Positions 32,352-43,953 of a stretch of 64,000 bases of DNA are shown here, one piece after another (position 1 is the first letter of the stretch; the number at the start of each line of letters is the position of its first letter). The position numbers and the translations under genes were made by a program. The stretch covers positions 656,209-720,208 of the forward strand of contig MU867071.1 in assembly GCA_033725935.1 (NCBI GenBank). Reading direction: 5' to 3'. Under the pieces are notes generated by a model that saw only the letters and a program-made list of their open reading frames with translations, did no database searches and was not told the origin of the DNA. The stretch comes from Cladorrhinum sp. PSN259. Lineage: Eukaryota > Ascomycota > Sordariomycetes > Sordariales > Podosporaceae.

Positions 32352-34353
32352 CTAACTCTTATCTAATCGCACAGCTGGATTCCTCTGCACAAAGTTGAGA
32401 TCGACCTGGTGACCGAGCAGCTCACGGATGTTGGAGATGCCGTACTTGATCATAGTCGGTCTCTCCAAGCTCAGACCGAAACCGAAAACGACCATATCCT
32501 TGGGCAAACCCATCGACTCTAACATCTCGGGTCTAAAGATACCCGAATTGCCAATCTCGATCAACTTGTTCAGGCCCTTGTGGTAGGAGAAGATCTCCAT
32601 ACTGGGCTCTGTGTAGGGGTTGTATCTTTTTTTTTCTGTTAGCACTTAATATTGTTTTGTGTGAAATGTTACAGACAAGACTTACGCAGGCTTGTACCGC
32701 AAATCAGTCACACCCATTGCGCCGAAGAACATATCCATGAACTCCATCAAACCGCCAAGAGTGAGACCATAATCGGCAATGACACCCTCGACCTGGTGGA
32801 ACTCGCAAAGATGCGTAGCATCGACCGTCTCGTTTCTGAAGACTCTGTCGATGGAAAAGTAGCGGGCTGGTGGTACACGACCATCGTCAGTCCTCTGGCC
32901 GGCAAGCTTGTGCAACATGGCGGTTGAGACTGAGGTGGTGTGTGTGCGGAGAACAAGTCTTAGTGACTCATCCTCCGACCATGGGTATCTGTAGCCGATC
33001 GAGCCATATTTGCCGTCCTGGTGGACTTGTTTTACGTTCTCGAAATATTCGTCATAGTTCTGGTTGTCATCTGGAGATACCTTGGTAGGTCTCCCTGCCT
33101 TGGGAGGGTCTGAGACGTAAAATGTATCTTGAAGATCACGGGCGGGATGTTGCTGAGGGACGAAGAGAGCGTCAAAGTTCTGATTGAACAGTAAGTAAGC
33201 TGCCATAAATCCAGCACGCAAGGTATAGCCACATACCCAGAATCCAGTCTCGACATACTGGTTTGTTGGCATCTCTGTGAAGCCCATCTCGAAGAAAATT
33301 TGACTAAAAGGGGTAATGTCAGATAAATCATTAAAAGTATTAGGGGTTAGGGTCAGGGCGTAAACGAATGAAGGGCTTCAGATGAGTCAAGACATCTATC
33401 TGAAATCCCAACTCCAATCCTTACGAAAGAAGCTTACCGGAACTCGTGGCGAACTTTGTTCAGCGGGTGCAAAGCACCAGCATGCTGATCCGCACCCAAG
33501 GCCTTGAAGTTGTATGGCTCTGCAACGTGTCAGCCAATTACATCCTTATTTGCCAGCATGTGAACCACGACAAGGACCTGTCTTGGGTATTGAGAATCCC
33601 AATTGTCACATAAAAGAGCTCCATGCCGTGTTGGTATAGCCAGGGTTACTCACTGAAGGTAGCAGTCTTCCATGCACCAGATGCCAGCATCTCGGAAGTG
33701 AGATCCGTCTCCTCCTTGACCATCTCGAGGGCGAACTTGGAGCCCTTGGTTATTTTGAAGGAGATAACTTTCTTAAGGGTGAGTAGCTTGCGCTTCTTGA
33801 GGTCGGCAATAATCTTGGGATCATGGGTGCGCTTCTCCTGGATAACCTGGAGCTGTTCCCGAGTGATATCGTTGATAGAGTCGACCTATTATTTAGGGCG
33901 ATGCGCATTAGCACTTATTGGACGATTGAAGCCCAATTCGGGCGGTGCAAGACTAACCAAAGCAACAAGCTTGTTGCCATCCTTCTTGATCCACTTCTCC
34001 TTGAAAGCCTTGCCCTGCCCGACCTTGGTGACGCTCTTGTCGCCGATCTCGCTCTCTAGATCTTGAATTGACAGACCGTCGAGGGCCTTTCGAACGGCCT
34101 CAAAGACACGGGCCTCGTGACTGCCGTGCTTAACAATAACCTCAGCCTCGGGCTCAAGGAAAGCTTCTTCGCGCTCAACTTGTTCGTATGCGACCATGGA
34201 CCGGGAAGCCAGGCGATCGAGGGCGGCCTTGATGGACTCGAAGGGGACCTGCGCAAAAGTCTCGGTCGAGGAAATAGCGTCCTCGGTCTTGGAGAGAGCC
34301 AGGAGGATCTCCGATGTGAGATCCCCGGTCGCCTTGTTCGCTGTTGAAGCCAT
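32352..34353 (-). CDS. FRS2: Phenylalanyl-tRNA synthetase alpha subunit, cytosolic
   Basis: Catalytic subunit of cytosolic PheRS. Five exons: 34353-33958, 33885-33654, 33519-33438, 33303-32686 and 32625-32352, giving 533 residues. The N-terminus has the winged-helix tRNA-binding repeats. Class II motifs follow: motif 1 around LHPLNKVRHEFRQIFFEMGF, which spans the third intron, motif 2 around RYFSIDRVFRNETVDATHL, and motif 3 in FGFGLSLERPTMIKYGI. The last intron has an unusual acceptor, an A9 tract before AG with GCTAAC just upstream, but only this join keeps frame. Several shorter ORFs on this strand are pieces of this gene. It is divergent from URA7. Confidence 0.93.
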
Positions 34354-34670
34354 GTTGTCTGAATTGCTGCTTCTACTAAGCAAACAGTTGCTAAGGTGCG
34401 GTGGCTACTCTCTCCTCCTGCCTCTAAGTGCTGCTACATATCTTCTAGAAAGTCGATTTGACTCACAAACCCCAGTCAATGGCGGGGCACACATGTTCGG
34501 CCCAGAACCCCACTTGTCTGGAGCGACTCATTCACGTGCTGTGATTGGCCCATGCAGTCAGTATAGCACTTTGCAGTTTTCACTTGTTTTTCTTCAACTC
34601 AACGTTCCACAAACATCTTAACATCAACCAACAACCTCCGGTTTGTTGATATCCTATATATACCGTCAAG
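34354..34670. promoter_or_regulatory. Bidirectional promoter FRS2/URA7
   Basis: 317 bp separate the start codons of two divergent housekeeping genes, so the core promoters must share this stretch. A TATATATA-like AT run (CCTATATATACC) lies about 20 bp before URA7 at 34652-34663, close enough to lie within the leader. Confidence 0.5.
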
Positions 34671-36941
34671 ATGCGTGTGGTTCTTGTTAGCGGCGGAGTC
34701 ATTTCTGGTGTGGGTAAAGGTAAATTCATCCTTTTCACTTATCGGTCGGGGTCGTGGGCTCTATCAATCGACTTTTTTCTACCCCTCCATCCTGAAGACG
34801 CCCCTCACCACCAAGACAGAAGATATACACTTGATTTTCATCCCAAACATTGCTAACTCAACACTTCTCTTATAGGCATTATTGCCAGCAGCGCCGGTCT
34901 TCTTCTCAAGACCCTTGGTCTCCGCGTCACAGTATGTTTTCAATATCTCTATACTGTTGTAACTTTTGGTCATGGCTTGCTGACTTTGGAACCGTCACTA
35001 GGCCGTCAAGATCGGTAACTATCAACCGTCTATCCGCAACTGGCTGACATGATACTAACAGCGTCCCAGATGGTTATATCAACAGGTAGTGCTTTGTAGA
35101 CATTCTCCACGTAACCACCACGTGCTAACATGCATAACTTGTTAGCGATGCTGGTCTGTTGTCTCCCTTGGAGCACGGCGAGTGCTTCGTCTTGGCTGAC
35201 GGAGGCGAGACCGATTTGGATCTCGGCAACTATGAGCGTTATCTTGGCATTCAGCTGAGCATGGACAGCAACTTGACCACCGGCAAGATCTACAAACATG
35301 TTATCGAAAAGGAGCGCAAGGGAGGATACCTCGGAAAGACTGTCCAGGTTGTCCCCCACGTTACCGATGCTATCCAGGAATGGATTCAGAAGGTCGCCAA
35401 GACCCCAGTAGATGATTCTGGAGAGGAGCCTGATGTCTGCATTGGTAAGTTTAGGCATTGTAGAGCTAAAAGCAAAAGGTACTAATATCTTGTTTTAGTT
35501 GAGTTGGGTGGCACAGTTGGTGACCTCGAATCTGGTCCCTTCGTCGAGGCTCTCGTCCAGCTCAGACACAGACTGGGCAAGAACAACTTTGTTGGCATTG
35601 CTGTGTCTTATGTCCCAATCATCAACGGCGAGGAGAAGACAAAGCCCACTCAGCACGCTATCAGAACCATGCGTAGTGCCGGTTTGATTCCTGATGTGAT
35701 TGCTTGCCGCTGCGAGCGTTCTCTAGATGAGGCCACCATCCAGAAGATTGCCAGGAGTTGCCAAGTTGAGGATGAGCAAGTCATCGGTGTCCGCAACATG
35801 GATACCATTTACCAAGTCCCCCTTCTCCTTGAGGAGGAGGGTCTTCTCAACCTTCTCAAGACCGGCTTGGGTCTCGAAAACACCCAAGTCTCCGCGGCTA
35901 GAATCCAGCAAGGTCAGGATCTCTGGACCCTCTGGAGGAAGACTGTCGTCCCCGAGCAGCACCTCGCACCGCTCGACATCGTCTTGGTTGGCAAGTACAC
36001 CTTCCTTGACGATGCTTATCTCAGTGTCCACAAGTCTCTTGAGCATTCAGCCATGAGATGCAAGCGGAAGCTTAATCTCATCTCTGTTGACTCTGAGCAC
36101 CTCGAGGCCACTACCAAGGCCAAGGATCCAACCAAGTACCACAATGCCTGGAAGGCTGTGTGCGAGGCCCAGGGTGTTCTCGTTCCCGGTGGTTTTGGCA
36201 GCAGAGGTGTCGAGGGCATGATCGAGGTTACCAAATCTGCCAGAGAGCGCAAGATCCCTTTCCTAGGTATCTGCCTCGGTATGCAGGTTGCTGTCATTGA
36301 GTATGCCCGCGATGTTCTTGGATACTCCGATGCTCACTCTGAGGAGATGGTTGAGAATTTGGAGCACCCCTTCATCGTGTTCATGCCCGAGGGCTCAAAG
36401 GAGTAAGTGATGACTGAGATTGTGCAAGACTAAGTAATGTTTACTGACGACGGCGGCAGGCAAATGGGTGGTACTATGAGACTCGGCACTCGCAATTCCA
36501 TCTTCAAGGAAGGCACCGAGTGGAGTAATCTTCGTGCCATGTACGGAGGTGCTAAGATTGTTGAGGAACGTCACCGCCACCGCTACGAGGTCAACCCAAA
36601 GTACATTGACGAACTTCAGAATGGCGGACTTCACATCACCGCGCTCGATGACTCGGAAGTGCGTGTCGAGTCTGTGGAGCTCCATACCAAGGAACATCCC
36701 TTCTTCGTTGGGTAAGAAACTATGAACACACGATTTTGAAAAGCCACATGACAGAATGACTTTTTACTAATACTTTAACAGTGTCCAAGCCCATCCCGAG
36801 TATACCAGCAAGGTCCTCGATCCCTCTCCCGCTTATCTCGGTTTCGTCGCGGCCAGTGCTGGATGCCTTCCTGAGATGATTAAGGCGGCGCGTGAGAAGG
36901 CTGAAGGGCTTGCCAATGGATCTATCCGTACTCACTTTTAG
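34671..36941 (+). CDS. URA7: CTP synthase
   Basis: Makes CTP from UTP, ATP and glutamine. Eight exons: 34671-34719, 34876-34931, 35002-35014, 35070-35085, 35146-35444, 35499-36402, 36460-36711 and 36782-36941, giving 582 residues. The synthase domain begins MRVVLVSGGVISGVGKG and contains GETDLDLGNYERYLG and ELGGTVGDLES. The glutaminase domain has the nucleophile cysteine near residue 403 in LGICLGMQ, and a C-terminal HPEYTSKVLDPSPAYLGF with the catalytic His and Glu. Exons 3 and 4 are only 13 and 16 nt; their join gives KIDGYINSDAG where the family has KIDPYINIDAG. Frame and splice signals support the join, including TACTAAC before exon 4. Confidence 0.94.
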
Positions 36942-37683
36942 AGCGATTGCACGTCGATTTTACCTTAGACTCGTAGACCACTTGGCTGAACATGGGAGGA
37001 GTTGGGCTGGGAGCAGAGACTTGAATTGAAGGTTTTTAGCTGCACTGGACGGCTGGCGTTCAGGTGCTTTTTCATCATAATATCGATATCCTGGGCATTT
37101 ATAGACATAAAAAGGAGTTTAAAAATATTTTCTACGATAAATGGGGGGAACCTCTCACACTTTTTATTTTTTGGGCGTTTTAGATATGAGTAGTCCTTTG
37201 GGGCATATACCCACATAATGATGATATAACATGGTCACAAGCAGTGCCAAGTGATATCTGCCCTTACACTAACAACTCAACTGCAGTGAGAGTGGAAATT
37301 GCATTTCCCTCGTAGTGGTAGGTAAGATTCGCGTTTTGAAGAATTCACTGGCAACCGAACTACAGATACCGGGTAGGCCCAGCTTGATTGTATACCTTGT
37401 TTGCATGTGGGCATCGAAAAGAACGTCGCTTCAATAAAGGTCTGGGCGCTTACATAGCACCCGAAGAGGGCGATTCGTCTCCGGTGTAAGTGACCGTTTT
37501 GGGAAATCATTAGTCTAGAGAAGTGCTCTGATAAGATAAGACAAATATTGTCCCCACTTTTTCTTTTTAAAAAAGTTCTTCGGCTTCCATCAACAACCCA
37601 CGGCCAAATTTACAGCTGGGATTGACCACCGAACTAGATCCAACATCTTTTCAATTAGACAGCAACACAACACCACAGACACA
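36942..37683. promoter_or_regulatory. URA7-MAK11 intergenic region
   Basis: About 740 bp without a supported gene. A T-rich/A-rich stretch (CTTTTTCTTTTTAAAAAAG) lies about 110 bp before MAK11. Confidence 0.35.
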
Positions 37684-39261
37684 ATGGCAGAGAAAAGGAA
37701 AAGAGAAGATGCTCAAGATGGCGGCGCAAAGTCAACTTCAGCAAAGAAATCCAAAACTCCCCCAACTCCTAAGCAAAAGCCTACTTCGTCTGAAGTGTTC
37801 AAGCTCGTCGACGAAGATGCTCCGGTAACGATTCAAATCGTTGCGGGATCTTACGATCGGATTCTTCACGGCATCACTGCTACGATTAAGAAGACGTTCC
37901 CTTCGGTTTCTCTCAGCAAGGAGAAGGAGGATGAGAAGACTGACAACGAGAAGAACAAGAAAAAGAAGAACAAGATGTCAAAGGCTGTTACCCCAGAGAC
38001 GCAATTAAAGGCCGAATTTGCCGATACTTTCCTCTTCAACGCGCACAACTCAGCTATTCGCTGTCTCGCTATCTCCCCACCCTCCGCGCCGTCGCTTAAG
38101 CAGACCCAAAAAGTTCTTTTAGCGACTGGCAGCACAGACGAGAGAATCAACATCTATAATCTTTCTGCGCACCCACCTTCCGTGCGCGCTGCGGATGATC
38201 AGAAGTTGCTTTCTTCGCTCGCGCCTAGACCGATTCTCGAGAACGACAAGAACAGGGAGCTGGGAACGCTGCTGCATCATACTTCGAACATCACCAAGCT
38301 TGTCTTCCCGAATCGGTCGAAGCTGTTGAGCGCCTCGGAGGATAGTACGGTAGCCGTTACGAGAACAAGGGATTGGGCTTTGTTGCATAGCTTCAAGTGT
38401 CCTATTCCTAAAGTTATGGGAAGGCCTAGCGGTGATACAGCTGCTTTGGGCGGCGCACCGAGCGGCGTTAATGATTTTACCGTGCATCCGAGCAATAAGA
38501 TCATGATTAGCGTTAGTAAAGGGGAGAGGTGCATGAGATTGTGGAATCTGGAGACGGGCAAGAAGAGTAGGGTCTTAAACTTTGAGAGGCAGATGTTGGT
38601 TGAGGCTGGGGAGACGAAGCATTCAACAGGGGAGGCGAGGAGGATCGTTTGGGGTTCAAGTAGGGGGGGGGAGGATGAGTTTGCGGTTGGGTTTGATAGG
38701 GATGTTGTGGTTTTCGGGATGGATTGCAGACCAAAGTGCAGGGTTATGGGGGATCTGAGAACAAAGATTCATCAGTTTAGGTATTTGGAGCTGGGGAATG
38801 AGAGCGAGGAGACGGTTCTGGCTGTTTCGACTGAGGATGGCCGGGTGTTGTTTTTCGATACTGCTGAGGATAGTCTCAAGGAGCCTGCTGAGGGGAAGGA
38901 GTTGAAGACTGCAAAGTTTGTTTCTCAGATTGGTGGAAAGGAGGCTGGGTTGACTGGGAGAGTTAAGGATTTTACGGTGTTGGCGATGAAGGATGGGGAA
39001 GGGAAGAGGTCGTGGTTTGTTGTTACTGCGGGAAGTGATGGTGTTTTGAGGGTGTGGAAGTTGGAGGTTGAGGATTTAAGTTCTGGAAACAAGGAGGAGG
39101 GCAGGAAGGTTGGCAAGTTGCTGGGGGCGTATGGGACACAGAACAGAATCACTTGTTTGGAGGCGTTCATCATGATACCCAAGCCCGATGGGGCTGAGGA
39201 TAGCGAATATGAGTTTGATGACTCAGAGGAGGATGATGAGGATGATAGCGATGACGAGTAG
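37684..39261 (+). CDS. MAK11: Ribosome biogenesis WD40 protein Mak11
   Basis: Homologue of yeast Mak11 and human PAK1IP1, which acts near Rlp24 in pre-60S assembly. The frame has 525 codons and no intron. After a basic N-terminus the first blade starts IQIVAGSYDRILHGI, the usual Mak11 opening. A lysine-rich insert (about 80-100) interrupts the first blade. Further blades include LLATGSTDERINIYNL, LLSASEDSTVAVTRTRDW, VHPSNKIMISVSKGERCMRL and TAGSDGVLRVWKL. The C-terminus is an acidic tail. It is followed on the same strand by MAK16, also a 60S assembly gene. Some doubt remains between Mak11 and other small WD40 proteins, but the opening motif is specific. Confidence 0.88.
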   Translation: MAEKRKREDAQDGGAKSTSAKKSKTPPTPKQKPTSSEVFKLVDEDAPVTIQIVAGSYDRILHGITATIKKTFPSVSLSKEKEDEKTDNEKNKKKKNKMSKAVTPETQLKAEFADTFLFNAHNSAIRCLAISPPSAPSLKQTQKVLLATGSTDERINIYNLSAHPPSVRAADDQKLLSSLAPRPILENDKNRELGTLLHHTSNITKLVFPNRSKLLSASEDSTVAVTRTRDWALLHSFKCPIPKVMGRPSGDTAALGGAPSGVNDFTVHPSNKIMISVSKGERCMRLWNLETGKKSRVLNFERQMLVEAGETKHSTGEARRIVWGSSRGGEDEFAVGFDRDVVVFGMDCRPKCRVMGDLRTKIHQFRYLELGNESEETVLAVSTEDGRVLFFDTAEDSLKEPAEGKELKTAKFVSQIGGKEAGLTGRVKDFTVLAMKDGEGKRSWFVVTAGSDGVLRVWKLEVEDLSSGNKEEGRKVGKLLGAYGTQNRITCLEAFIMIPKPDGAEDSEYEFDDSEEDDEDDSDDE

Positions 39262-40172
39262 GGTCTCTTTTTTTGGCTGTTAGATAGATATCATACCCAG
39301 CTCATCTACTTGGGAATTGAGGTTGTAGTATGGATTAACTTGTATACTGTCTAATGCCTTTTGATGGTCTGTCTGTTGGCTTAGTTTTGATTGAAGCTAT
39401 CCATACGTTCCTGGCATTCTGATGTACCTAGTGTAGCTCCACATATTGACTCGAAACTACTCCGTAAATGCCGTTTTTAGTCAATGATCAACTACGTAGG
39501 GAATTATGTTACACCTCGAACCAGTAATCGGATTGTATTTGTCAATTTTGCTACTCGAGTCCTGCATTATTATCCTGCGCTTAAGAAAAACAGGCGGTTT
39601 CGCAGTAGGATCATATGCGAAGCTCTTGTTGCTGTCCTGCTGTCCAGTGGGAATATGGAACTGGAAGACATGGTCCTCCACAATTTAAGGGCAGCAGGTC
39701 CACCCCAGATGTCTCTAGACAGAATGTCCCGTCTACTTTGTTATGCATCACGGCAACAGACACTTTTTCTCTTGTTTGAGGGTTACTTGATAGTTGCCTA
39801 CTTTGCCCGTCTGGAACTTTTGCGTCGGCTTCCCAAGAGAAAAAGGTCTGATGCAACTGCAGTTAGACTAGCACTTGCCGCTTCCTATCGTTGCCCAGTG
39901 AAGAATCGCCTGTGAACTTGGAAGTCGAAATGGATGATTGGTTGCAGCAGGGGTATGGACTGATAAGATTGTGGAAGCACAGGCCAACTTAAAACTTCTG
40001 CAGTTCCCCAAATTTTTTATTAGCATCAACATCTGCACGCCCCTCCAGAAATCCTAGATTTGCATAATCGGTCCTAGAATTCGCCCACTCCAAATCCCAA
40101 GACACCCGCCCGCCGAATCTCTCGAGCTCCCAAGACAGCATCAACTAGCAATACAATACAAAAGCCCACATC
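39262..40172. promoter_or_regulatory. MAK11-MAK16 intergenic region
   Basis: About 910 bp. A 143-codon ORF (39484-39915) has no recognisable domain and looks like chance. An AAATTTTTT element lies at 40010-40018, about 160 bp before MAK16. Confidence 0.35.
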
Positions 40173-41333
40173 ATGTCTGACGAAATCGTCTGGCAGATTA
40201 TTAACCGTACGAGGCGCCTTCAGAATACCTGTGAGGACCCAAGAATTGTCGCTAACACTGTCTTGAAGAACAGTTCTGTGCTTTCAAGCTCAAGACGAAC
40301 AAGGGAAACCACTTCTGCAGAAATGAATACTCTGTATGTCCAAGGAACCACTATCGGCGAAGATGCGATCACTAACCGATGCGACAGGTCAGCGGTCTGT
40401 GCAATAGGCAAAGTTGCCCCCTAGCCAACAGTCGATATGCGACAGTCAGAACATCCCCCAAAGGGACAATTTACCTTTACATCAAGACTGTACGTGTTTA
40501 CAACAGACTGCCAAGCGGGTAAAGGAACAATTGGTACTAACGAGGTAATTGGCAAACAGATTGAAAGAGCGCACATGCCATCGAAATGGTGGGAGAAGAT
40601 CAAGCTTTCGCAGAATTATCAAACTGCGCTCCAACAGATCGAAGACAAACTCCAATATTTCCCCAAGTTTCTCCTACACAAATGCAAACAACGTCTCACC
40701 AGACTCGTCCAAGTCGCTACCCGGATGCGAAAGCTTGCCGCAGAGGAAGCAAGACTCGGCGAAAAGCTGGTACCGAAGATGGCGCCCAAGATCAAAGCTC
40801 GCGAAGAGGCAAGAGAACGCAAGGCACTGGCGGCCGCCAAGCTAGAGAGGACGATTGAGAGAGAGCTGCTCGAGAGATTGAGACAGGGCGCATACGGCGA
40901 TCAGCCCCTGAACGTCAATGCCAACATTTGGAAGAAGGTGCTCAACGCCTTGGAGAATGAGGGCGAGGGTGTTCGGGACAAGGACATGGACAATGGCATC
41001 GAGGACGAGGATGAGAATGAGGAAGAGCTCGAGGAAGAGCTCGAAGAGGAGGGTGAGGAAGAGGACGGAGCGGTCGAGTACGTTTCGGACTTCGATGAGA
41101 GTGACGAGGAGTTGGCCGATCTGGAGGACTGGTTGGGCAGCGAAGAGGATGATGACCAAGAAAACGACGATGATGAGGAGGATCAAAGCGAGGAAGATGG
41201 TGAAGAGGATATTAAGAAGAAGAAGGCAGGTGACAAGAGGAAGAGAGGTCGTGCAGTCAAGCCGTCGGCACGGAAAAAGAAAGAAATCGAGGTGGAGAGA
41301 GAGACAGAACGGTCCAAGCTCCTAGCTTTCTAG
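40173..41333 (+). CDS. MAK16: 60S ribosome assembly factor Mak16
   Basis: Essential nucleolar factor for 60S subunit assembly, working with Rpf1. Four exons 40173-40206, 40269-40333, 40388-40489 and 40560-41333 give 324 residues. The joins restore MSDEIVWQIINQQFC, then HFCRNEYS, GLCNRQSCPLANSRYATVR, and IERAHMPSKWWEKIKL. Four cysteines (15, 28, 38, 43) form the metal-binding site of the family. A helical basic segment (FLLHKCKQRLTRLVQVATRMRKL) follows, then long D/E runs and a basic KKKAGDKRKRGR tail. Introns 2 and 3 have clear CTAAC branch sites. The 5' half is broken into short exons, so simple ORF scans see only the last one. Confidence 0.95.
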
Positions 41334-42389
41334 GCTGCTATTTAAAGGCGTTTGCTGTATTGGGTTTTGTGATGGCTGGGGGGCATCATGTCGTAATGGA
41401 ACACGGGGCAGTGTCAAAAATCCTTGCCCGGTTTCGGCAGAAACGAATTCGGAGACAATAAAAGACTTTGATATGGCTTTTGCACCACTGCTTATGCCTT
41501 ATGGTCTGTCTGTCAGCGTACGGCAAGTATCTGTTCATCTGTAACGATGTTTTCTTTTTTTTCAGGAGTGTGTGTGTGTTTCTGTTTGTTCCTTATACGA
41601 ATTGGTTTCTGTTGTGTAAGAAGTTCGCAGCCCAAACACCCCAATCTAGACCACCGGATTTTCTATTGTCTGAAGGCAGGTCACTTGTTGCCGACGAAAT
41701 TCAGGCCAAAAGCGAGAAATACAAAAAAAAAAGGCAAGGACGTAAGATGCAACTTCATGGAAAGTTAACCTTGCATTTTCCCCTGACCAACTACGATACA
41801 TAGGTAGCGTATAGTAAGGGAGACATATACCCAAAATGCACAACAAGATGCGACATGTACATCATACATCAACTTGTGTTGTTTGTCTTGTGAGCACAGC
41901 CCTTCGACCACAAGGAGCCGGCTGGGATCTTGCATCGCCTTGATTACGAAATACAGGTATAATTAGTAATTAATGGCGGAAATGCCACTGTCTCGGGCAA
42001 CTCTGAACTTAAAGTTTCGGCCATGCCCCCGTAGTTGGTGAAAGAATTATCACCAGTAACACTTTTTGGATTGGTATATCCCCTTTCATCAGGTAGGAGT
42101 CATTATCAGGCACACGGGATGTTTGGTAGAGGAGAGGGTCTTTGATATTCCAAGTTTGGATTGCTGACAAGCGGCTGACAGCACTGCCCTGGCTCCCGTC
42201 TGTTTAGCCCAAGCCGTCACAGCATCCTGCCAAGCATTGCACGGGCCATTTCGCACGTCGCAGACACCGAAGACTCCGTGGCTTCCAAAGTTGAAACGCT
42301 CCTTTTTGCAGGTTCCGGGTTCCTTGAACAAACCGTAATTTCACCAGAACAACGACGCCGACAACGACGACGACCCAAAACTGCCCACC
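41334..42389. promoter_or_regulatory. MAK16-CDC50 intergenic region
   Basis: About 1.06 kb with no supported gene. A small ORF (41468-41803) is rich in F and C and looks random. No repeats beyond short T and A runs. Confidence 0.35.
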
Positions 42390-43700
42390 ATGGCACCCCG
42401 CCGTCGCCGAGGAGCCAACGAAGATGGCGACGATGATCGCGCATCCGAGACCGACGCCCCAAAGAACCGTCCCCCGAATACAGCATTTCGGCAACAACGC
42501 ATGCGCGCCTGGCAATGCGTGCTGACGCCAAAACTCATTGTCACCATCTTTTCCATTCTCGCTGCCATCTACCTTGGCTTTGGCGCATATTTAACCTACC
42601 TTGCATACACTGTATGTTCTGTTTTCCTTTCCCGCTTGGAAATTGCACGAATGGATTCTAATTGATCCGCCATCTCCCATCACTAGGTCCGAGATATCAC
42701 AGTCGATTACACCAAGTGCCTAACTGAAGCGCCGACCGGCGATCCGGACGTAATTCCCCCCGATAATATCCAAGCCCATTTTAGCGTCAAGGATGAAAAC
42801 TTGGATCCGCTCAAGTCAACATGGAAGAGAGAAGTTCGCAACGTGTCAGTTGCAGATTACCATCAGGACCGCGATTACTGCATCCTTGAGGTTAGAATTC
42901 CGGAGGATCTGAAGCCCACTATCAGCTTCTTCTACCGCCTCGATAACTTCTATCAGAATCATCGTCGCTATGTCAACTCGTTTAATGCTAAGCAGCTTCT
43001 CGGCGATGCTGTCGACGGGAACACCATCAATGGGTCAACATGCGACCCCTTGACCCACGGGTTGGACAAGAATGGTGAGACCAAGATCATCTACCCTTGT
43101 GGCCTGGTTGCAAATTCTCTCTTCAACGACACATATTCCGATCTGGTGCTGTTGAATTCTCCCGGCTCAAGCGAAAATGAGACAAAGTATGAAATGTCCA
43201 GAAAGGGGATCGCCTGGTCTGGCACCAAGGATCTTTATGGCCCAACGAAATATACTCTCGACCAGATCATTCCGCCTCCCAATTGGGAGAAGCGGTACAA
43301 AGACGGGTACACTGAGGCCAACCCGCCTCCCAACTTCAAAGAGGATGAGAACTTCCAGAACTGGATGATGCTTGCTGCTGCGCCCAACTTCTATAAGCTT
43401 GCTATGAAGAACGACAACGACGTCATGAAGGCCGGAATCTATCGAATCGAAATTGAGAACAATTGGGATGCGACGAAGTATAGCGGTCACAAATCTATAG
43501 TCTTGACGACCATTTCAACCATGGGTTCTCGCAACATTTGGCCTGGCATCATCTTTCTGATTGTCGGTGGCATCTGTCTGATTCTTGACGTTTACTTTAT
43601 CCTGTCGTTCTTCTTGTGGAAGCCTCGCAAGTTGGGTGACCCATCATATCTGTCGTGGAACCAGTCCTCTGGACCTCAAGGACACGGGTCAAGCACATGA
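42390..43700 (+). CDS. CDC50/LEM3-family phospholipid flippase subunit
   Basis: Non-catalytic beta subunit of P4-ATPase flippases, needed for their ER exit and activity. Exons 42390-42611 and 42687-43700 give 411 residues. The cytosolic N-terminus has RRRRGANEDGDDD and then PPNTAFRQQRMRAWQ, a family signature. TM1 is at about residues 50-73 and TM2 near 365-390. The large exoplasmic domain carries several N-glycosylation sequons (NVS, NGS, NDT, NET) and conserved cysteines (TKC, DYC, STC, YPC) that form the family's disulfides. I cannot tell which of Cdc50, Lem3 or Crf1 is the closest yeast counterpart, so no symbol is given. Confidence 0.93.
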
Positions 43701-43828
43701 GAGATAAGATATTCTGCTGTCGGGCTTGAGTAGCATGTCGATGTTAAGCGCTGCTTGGTCATTCTTTCAGTCGGTTTATTATTTCGGGTACCTTGGGCTT
43801 TTACATGGCGTTTGGTGGATAATTGGCT

Positions 43829-43831
43829 TTT

Positions 43832-43923
<92 letters not shown>

Positions 43924-43953
43924 TTTTCTTTTTTCTTTTTTCTTGACTTTCTT
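43829..43953. repeat. (CTTT)n microsatellite
   Basis: About 23 perfect CTTT units (43833-43924) followed by imperfect C-T6 units. It lies about 130 bp after the CDC50-family stop codon, likely within its 3' UTR or just beyond. Confidence 0.95.

Noticed and set aside
39484..39915. 143-codon plus-strand ORF between MAK11 and MAK16
   Set aside because: No recognisable domain, mixed composition and no clear promoter context. Treated as chance.
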